Source: Chloroflexota bacterium
GTDB lineage: Bacteria > Chloroflexota > Anaerolineae > Aggregatilineales > Phototrophicaceae
Direction of reading: 5' to 3'
DNA: 63,407 bases
Assembly (NCBI GenBank): GCA_016223085.1
Contig: JACRPS010000019.1
Coordinates: 1-63,407, forward strand
Position numbers and translations under genes: made by a program. The notes beneath the pieces are model-generated. The model ran no database searches and was not told where the DNA came from. It saw only the letters and a program-made list of their open reading frames with translations. Of the stretch, positions 59,907-63,407 are shown piece by piece; the stretch's first letter is position 1, and each line of letters starts with the position of its first letter.

Positions 59907-60809
59907 ATGCAGGAGATTCACCAACCCGGTTCCTATCATTATGCCTTCAGCCGCTACGTTGAACCCATCGCCCGCGTGAAACCCGGTGAGGTAGTCGCCA
60001 TTTACACGCAGGACGCTTTCGAGAGCCAGCTCACGCGGGAATCCGACCGGCCATCAGCCATCCTTGGGCCATACCTTAATCCACAAACCGGGCCGATATA
60101 TGTCGAAGGGGCTGAGCCGGGCGACACGCTGGTTGTCCATATCCTCGACATTGAACCAACGCGCGACTGGGCGGTGAGCGCCTTCATTCCATTTTTCGGA
60201 GGCTTGACCTCGACCCGGTTCACGCGAACGCTGCAAGACTCGCTGCCGGAGCGTGTCTGGATTTACAAACTGAAGGACGGAATGCTCACGCATAGTGATC
60301 GCCTCAGTTTCCCCTGGCGGCCATTCCTGGGGACGATGGCGACCGCGCCGGACCTGGAGGCGATCTCTGCCCTCACCCCATACGATCAGGGTGGCAACAT
60401 GGACGTGCCGGATACCAAACCCGGCAATATCCTGTATTTGCCGGTGCGCGTACCGGGCGCTTATTTTTTCACCGGCGACTGCCATGCGGGACAGGGTGAT
60501 GGCGAACTATGCGGGGTCGCGCTGGAAATTACGGCCAAAGCCACACTGAAGTTTGACCTCATCAAACACCAACGGCTGGACTGGCCGCGCATCGAGAGCC
60601 AGGATGCGTATATGGCGGTCGGCAGCGCCCGGCCCATGGAAGATGCCGCCCGCATTGCCTACGGCGAACTCATTACCTGGATGATGGAAATGGGCTGGGA
60701 TCGCTGGGAAGCCTACCAGGCGCTGACGCAAATCGGCGGCCTGTACGTGGGCAATATGGTGGATACGACCTACTCCCTGGTCGCCAGGATTGCCAAACAG
60801 TACGTTTAG
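59907..60809 (+). CDS. Acetamidase/formamidase family protein
   Basis: 300 residues of the FmdA_AmdA family, which hydrolyses short amides. VEGAEPGDTLVVHILDIEP, FTGDCHAGQGDGELCGVALE (the conserved metal-site region), and a C-terminal helical segment are all present. AAGGGGG precedes the ATG. In a glycan locus it might instead release an acyl or amide group from an amino sugar, but this is only inferred from position. Confidence 0.85.
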   Translation: MQEIHQPGSYHYAFSRYVEPIARVKPGEVVAIYTQDAFESQLTRESDRPSAILGPYLNPQTGPIYVEGAEPGDTLVVHILDIEPTRDWAVSAFIPFFGGLTSTRFTRTLQDSLPERVWIYKLKDGMLTHSDRLSFPWRPFLGTMATAPDLEAISALTPYDQGGNMDVPDTKPGNILYLPVRVPGAYFFTGDCHAGQGDGELCGVALEITAKATLKFDLIKHQRLDWPRIESQDAYMAVGSARPMEDAARIAYGELITWMMEMGWDRWEAYQALTQIGGLYVGNMVDTTYSLVARIAKQYV

Positions 60810-60907
60810 CGTCACAACAGCAATCTATAGCGATTACAGTGGCTATTGGGGTTTCGAGGCTGCTTGGTACGGGTTAGCAGTTGTTTGCATGACCGAACGC
60901 TGCCTGA

Positions 60908-61594
60908 TTAAAACTTTCGGTAGCGTTTGAACACTTCCACCACGTCATCCCCGGCGGCCAGCTCCGACATCGCATTGTGTTCGATACCGAGGTGTTCCTC
61001 ACACGCTTCCAGTATTGTCAGCGTGAGGTGCTGCGGTATCACTACCACGCCGTCTACGTCGCCGAAGATGAAGTCACCGGGGTAGACCGGTACCTCCGGC
61101 AGGATACAGCCGGGCAGCTTGATCGGCGTCTGGTATTCCACCACTTTCCAGCGCCCGGTGGCGGCAACCGGATTTCGGTAGCGGCAGAACACAGGATAGT
61201 TCAGGCTGAACAACTGGGCGGTATCCCGCGTGCCGCCGTCCGTCACCGTGCCCGTGACGTTCCGCGCGATGCAGGCGGTCGCATTCAGCCCGCCAAAATG
61301 CGCGCTGGACTGGTCGCCGCCAGTTTCAATCACTTCAATCGAATACGGCTCGAACCTCGCAAACATCTCCAACTGCACCTGATTATGTCCTGGCCCGCTG
61401 TCAGTGCTGGGGTGGCCTTTGACGGTAAAGGCTGGGCCGGCAATTTTCATCTCCGGTTTCAGGGGTTTGATGTCGTTCGCCAGAACCAGATGGCCGAAGC
61501 CGCGTTCGTCAAGCTGGTCAAAGACAAGGCCGCTGAACAGGCGCAGGTAACGCTGAACAATCGCTTGAGTCGAAGGCATGGGCGAATCGGTCAT
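60908..61594 (-). CDS. RraA-family protein (HMG/CHA-aldolase-like)
   Basis: 228 residues. The RraA/dimethylmenaquinone-methyltransferase-like fold shows GTVTDGGTRDTAQL (the Arg-Asp pair of the aldolase active site) and YPGDFIFGDVDGVVVIPQHL. Family members are aldolases for 4-hydroxy-4-methyl-2-oxoglutarate or decarboxylases for oxaloacetate; some have unknown sugar-acid roles. It is divergent from the FadR-type regulator gene and shares its intergenic operator, so the regulator may control both. Confidence 0.85.
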   Translation of the reverse strand: MTDSPMPSTQAIVQRYLRLFSGLVFDQLDERGFGHLVLANDIKPLKPEMKIAGPAFTVKGHPSTDSGPGHNQVQLEMFARFEPYSIEVIETGGDQSSAHFGGLNATACIARNVTGTVTDGGTRDTAQLFSLNYPVFCRYRNPVAATGRWKVVEYQTPIKLPGCILPEVPVYPGDFIFGDVDGVVVIPQHLTLTILEACEEHLGIEHNAMSELAAGDDVVEVFKRYRKF

Positions 61595-61656
61595 TAAGGG
61601 AACTCCTGGCCGCAGATGAAAGCGCAGACAAAGTATATCGAAGCTGCGAACCGGGT

Positions 61657-61703
61657 GTCAACCTATCAGACAGGTTGACGGCGCTGGAGCGGTGTGCTAC
61701 TAT
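61657..61703 (+). promoter_or_regulatory. Operator and promoter of the FadR-type regulator
   Basis: A perfect inverted repeat GTCAACCT-N7-AGGTTGAC (61657-61679) overlaps the -35 box TTGACG (61675-61680), with TACTAT (61698-61703) 17 bp downstream. The site lies between the divergent RraA-like and regulator genes, so the regulator probably represses its own gene and perhaps both. Confidence 0.7.
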
Positions 61704-61741
61704 GCCCCTGACGTTTATCCTATGGGTACAGGTTCAAGCTG

Positions 61742-62467
61742 ATGGCGCTGCAACGTTTATCCCGTCAAACGCTGGCCGATCAGGCCGCCGACAGTCTAGA
61801 GAAATATATTGAAGAAAGCCAGCTTTCGCCGGGGGATGTGCTCCCGTCCGAGGCCGTGCTGACCAGCATGTTGGGTGTCAGCCGTCCGGTCGTGCGCGAG
61901 GCGCTTAAGGCGCTGGTGGGCCGCAGCATCATCCAGATTGTTAACGGTAAGGGTGCCATTGTTAAGCCGCTGGACAGCGACGATCTGAGCACCTTTTTTA
62001 AGCGGGCGGTCGGATTTGACAAAAACGCTGTTCGGGAACTGCTGGAAGTGCGGCGCGGGCTGGAGGTCGAAATGGCGCGACTGGCGGCGCAGCGGCGTAC
62101 GGACGAGGACGCAGCCCAACTGTTGCATCTTGTCGCCATCATGCGCCGGCAGCTTGACCAGATCGAGCCAGACTACGTGGACACCGATTTACGTTTCCAC
62201 CTGTGTATTGCTTCCGCCACACACAACACCATGATGTACTATCTGGTGGAGTCCATCCGCGATGCCATGCGCGATTCAATTTTGCAGTGGCATTTGCGTG
62301 AGCACCCGGTCAAGGCCTATCAACAGGTGCAACAAATTCACGAGCAGATTGCGGATGCCATCCGGCGGCAGGATGCGGACGCCGCCGCTGAAGCGATGAT
62401 AATTCATTTTGATAACGCCATTGCCTACTTGACCGATTCCCCAATGGACACACCGTCCTCGTCCTAA
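61742..62467 (+). CDS. FadR-subfamily GntR regulator (FCD domain)
   Basis: 241 residues. The winged helix is ADSLEKYIEESQLSPGDVLP, AVLTSMLGVSRPVVREALKAL. The FCD ligand domain follows (VRELLEVRRGLEVEMARLAAQR; metal-site Asp/His in DTDLRFHLCIASATHN and the later HEQ and HFDNA). Such proteins sense organic acids, for instance sugar acids or their breakdown products. It is divergent from the RraA-like gene and followed by a sugar-type ABC binding protein. Confidence 0.88.
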   Translation: MALQRLSRQTLADQAADSLEKYIEESQLSPGDVLPSEAVLTSMLGVSRPVVREALKALVGRSIIQIVNGKGAIVKPLDSDDLSTFFKRAVGFDKNAVRELLEVRRGLEVEMARLAAQRRTDEDAAQLLHLVAIMRRQLDQIEPDYVDTDLRFHLCIASATHNTMMYYLVESIRDAMRDSILQWHLREHPVKAYQQVQQIHEQIADAIRRQDADAAAEAMIIHFDNAIAYLTDSPMDTPSSS

Positions 62468-62481
62468 TGCTGCAACCAGTT

Positions 62482-62547
62482 ACACTTATAAGAGGTTTGC
62501 TCTTGCCTGTCATACAGCTTGACAGTCTATAAGTGTTTCGTTACACT
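62482..62547 (+). promoter_or_regulatory. Promoter with nested inverted repeats before the sugar-binding-protein gene
   Basis: TTGACA (62519-62524) and TACACT (62542-62547) with a 17-bp spacer. An outer repeat ACACTTATA / TATAAGTGT (62482-62490, 62528-62536) and an inner repeat CTGTCA / TGACAG (62507-62525) overlap it. These may be operators for the adjacent regulator, or ends of a hairpin that terminates the regulator's transcript. Confidence 0.6.
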
Positions 62548-62612
62548 CACCGGCAAAGGGTGCAGGGCGACCCCGCCATAAAATAAGCTGTTTTTGCAAA
62601 CAAGGAGATGTT

Positions 62613-63407
62613 ATGAAGACCGGAACTTGGCGAATGTTGTTCGTTATTTTGTGTCTGGCGCTGCTGGTTGGGCTGGGCAGCACAGGTCTCCTGGTCGCAC
62701 AGGATGACTCGATCACCATTGGGGCGATCTTATTCAGCCGGGACAGTTTCTTCCAGTCCATCCAGACGGGAATGGAAGCGGCAGCAGCGGAGGCGGGGGT
62801 GGAGTTGCTGGTGAACATCCACGAGCACGACATCAACGAGGAGACGCGGCTGATCGAGGACTACGTGGCGCGTGGGGTGGACGCGATTCTCATCACGCCG
62901 GAGTCACTGGACGCCTCGGTGCCGGCGCTGCGGGCGGCGGCGGAGGCAGGGGTGGTGATCGTGTGTTACCGTGGCGGCGTTCTACGAGACCGATCAGGCG
63001 TCGTTGGGGTATCAGACCGGGGAATACCTGGCGGAATGGGTGGCGGAGCAGGGACTTAAAGAAGTCAACGTGGGCATCGCCCAGTGCGACTTCGTGGAGG
63101 CGTGCCAGCGGCGGGGTGCGGGCTTCCGGCAGGCGTTGGCGGACGCGGGCGTGGCGTGGACGGAAGTGGCGAACCAGGAGGGGTACTTGCCGGACGTGGC
63201 GGCGAGCGTGGGTGAGACGATGCTGCAAGCCAACCCGGAGATCAACGTGCTATGGGCGGAGAACGAAGGCGGCACGGTCGGGCTGACGCTGGCGGTGGAG
63301 TCCATGGGCGCGGTTGGTGAGGTGTTTGTGTTTGGCACCGACATCAGCCCGCAGTTGGCGGAGATGCTGCTGAGCCAGGACAACATCCTGCAGGCGGTAA
63401 CGGGGCA
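62613..63407 (+). pseudogene. Sugar-type ABC substrate-binding protein, frameshifted and cut by the window edge
   Basis: A signal peptide (RMLFVILCLALLVGLGSTGL) leads to a periplasmic-binding-protein type-1 domain: ITIGAILFSRDSFFQSIQTG, DYVARGVDAILITPESLDA, AAAEAGVVIVCY. Near 62967 the frame must shift by one base to continue as TVAAFYETDQASLGYQTGEY ... VFVFGTDISPQLAEML, which is the rest of the same domain and stays open to the window end. In the original frame a stop comes at 63057-63059. The break may be a mutation or a sequence error. AAGGAG precedes the start. From about 62760 the codons shift to GAG and GTG, unlike genes to the left. Confidence 0.7.

Overview
The window looks like chromosomal DNA of a GC-rich bacterium, most probably a member of the Chloroflexota (Anaerolineae-like). 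This is an inference. It rests on several large multi-membrane glycosyltransferase-like proteins, a CSLREA-type beta-helix exoprotein, Pro/Thr-rich linkers in exported proteins, a lipobox lipoprotein, tRNA genes without encoded CCA, and an orphan terminase pair, all between ordinary housekeeping genes (metG, prmC, tatA, an M50 protease, an ECF sigma factor, a YacL-like PIN protein).

Layout. 0-3.5 kb: possible end of an IS at the left edge, a UbiA-type prenyltransferase, a thioesterase, a 16-cysteine copper-storage-type protein and a metacaspase-like protein. 3.5-7.4 kb: metG behind a strong promoter and a terminator-bearing leader, an IS200/REP-type Y1 transposase, and a URO-D protein whose 5' end is replaced by a palindromic repeat. 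7.8-16 kb: membrane mannosyltransferase-like protein, prmC, LexA-type HTH protein, glycosyltransferase with GbsR/MarR-type regulator, orphan terminase pair, general-stress protein. 15.7-22 kb: two paralogous GT4 glycosyltransferases and a 1267-residue membrane/TPR protein. 22-32.8 kb: ABM monooxygenase, a protoglobin fused to a MoaD-like domain, a MocR regulator, a HEAT-repeat membrane protein, GH1 glycosidase, Trm112-like, dihaem cytochrome c, OsmC, ECF sigma factor, site-2 protease, lipoprotein. 32.9-48.6 kb: a decayed duplicate and an intact CSLREA exoprotein, a Met-Gly-Pro tRNA operon, NYN nuclease, membrane glycosyltransferase, GH16 glucanase, LysM/lamin-tail protein, DUF1992, tatA, VIT/vWA protein, PIN protein, SRPBCC/ArsR pair, zinc-ribbon protein. 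49-63.4 kb: a coherent catabolic locus with a GntR/LacI-type regulator, a complete Dpp/Opp-type ABC transporter, GH38 alpha-mannosidase, acetamidase/formamidase, RraA-like protein, a FadR-type regulator with a clear operator/promoter, and a sugar-type ABC binding protein that is frameshifted and cut by the window edge.

The most striking structure is a family of about 20 short palindromes (arm GTAGGGRCACGG, centre CATG, then the mirror arm) spread through the first 48 kb and absent from the last 14 kb. Most sit just after stop codons. Three lie inside protein genes, always in the same reading frame, adding a V-G-T-R-x-A-V-S-L-like peptide to MetRS, a glycosyltransferase and a membrane protein. 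One has replaced the start of a URO-D gene and lies directly behind a Y1 (REP-type) transposase gene. A separate 250-bp MITE with perfect 15-bp terminal repeats and a 5-bp target duplication sits at 56.2 kb, and its end sequence recurs behind the putative transposase end at the left edge.
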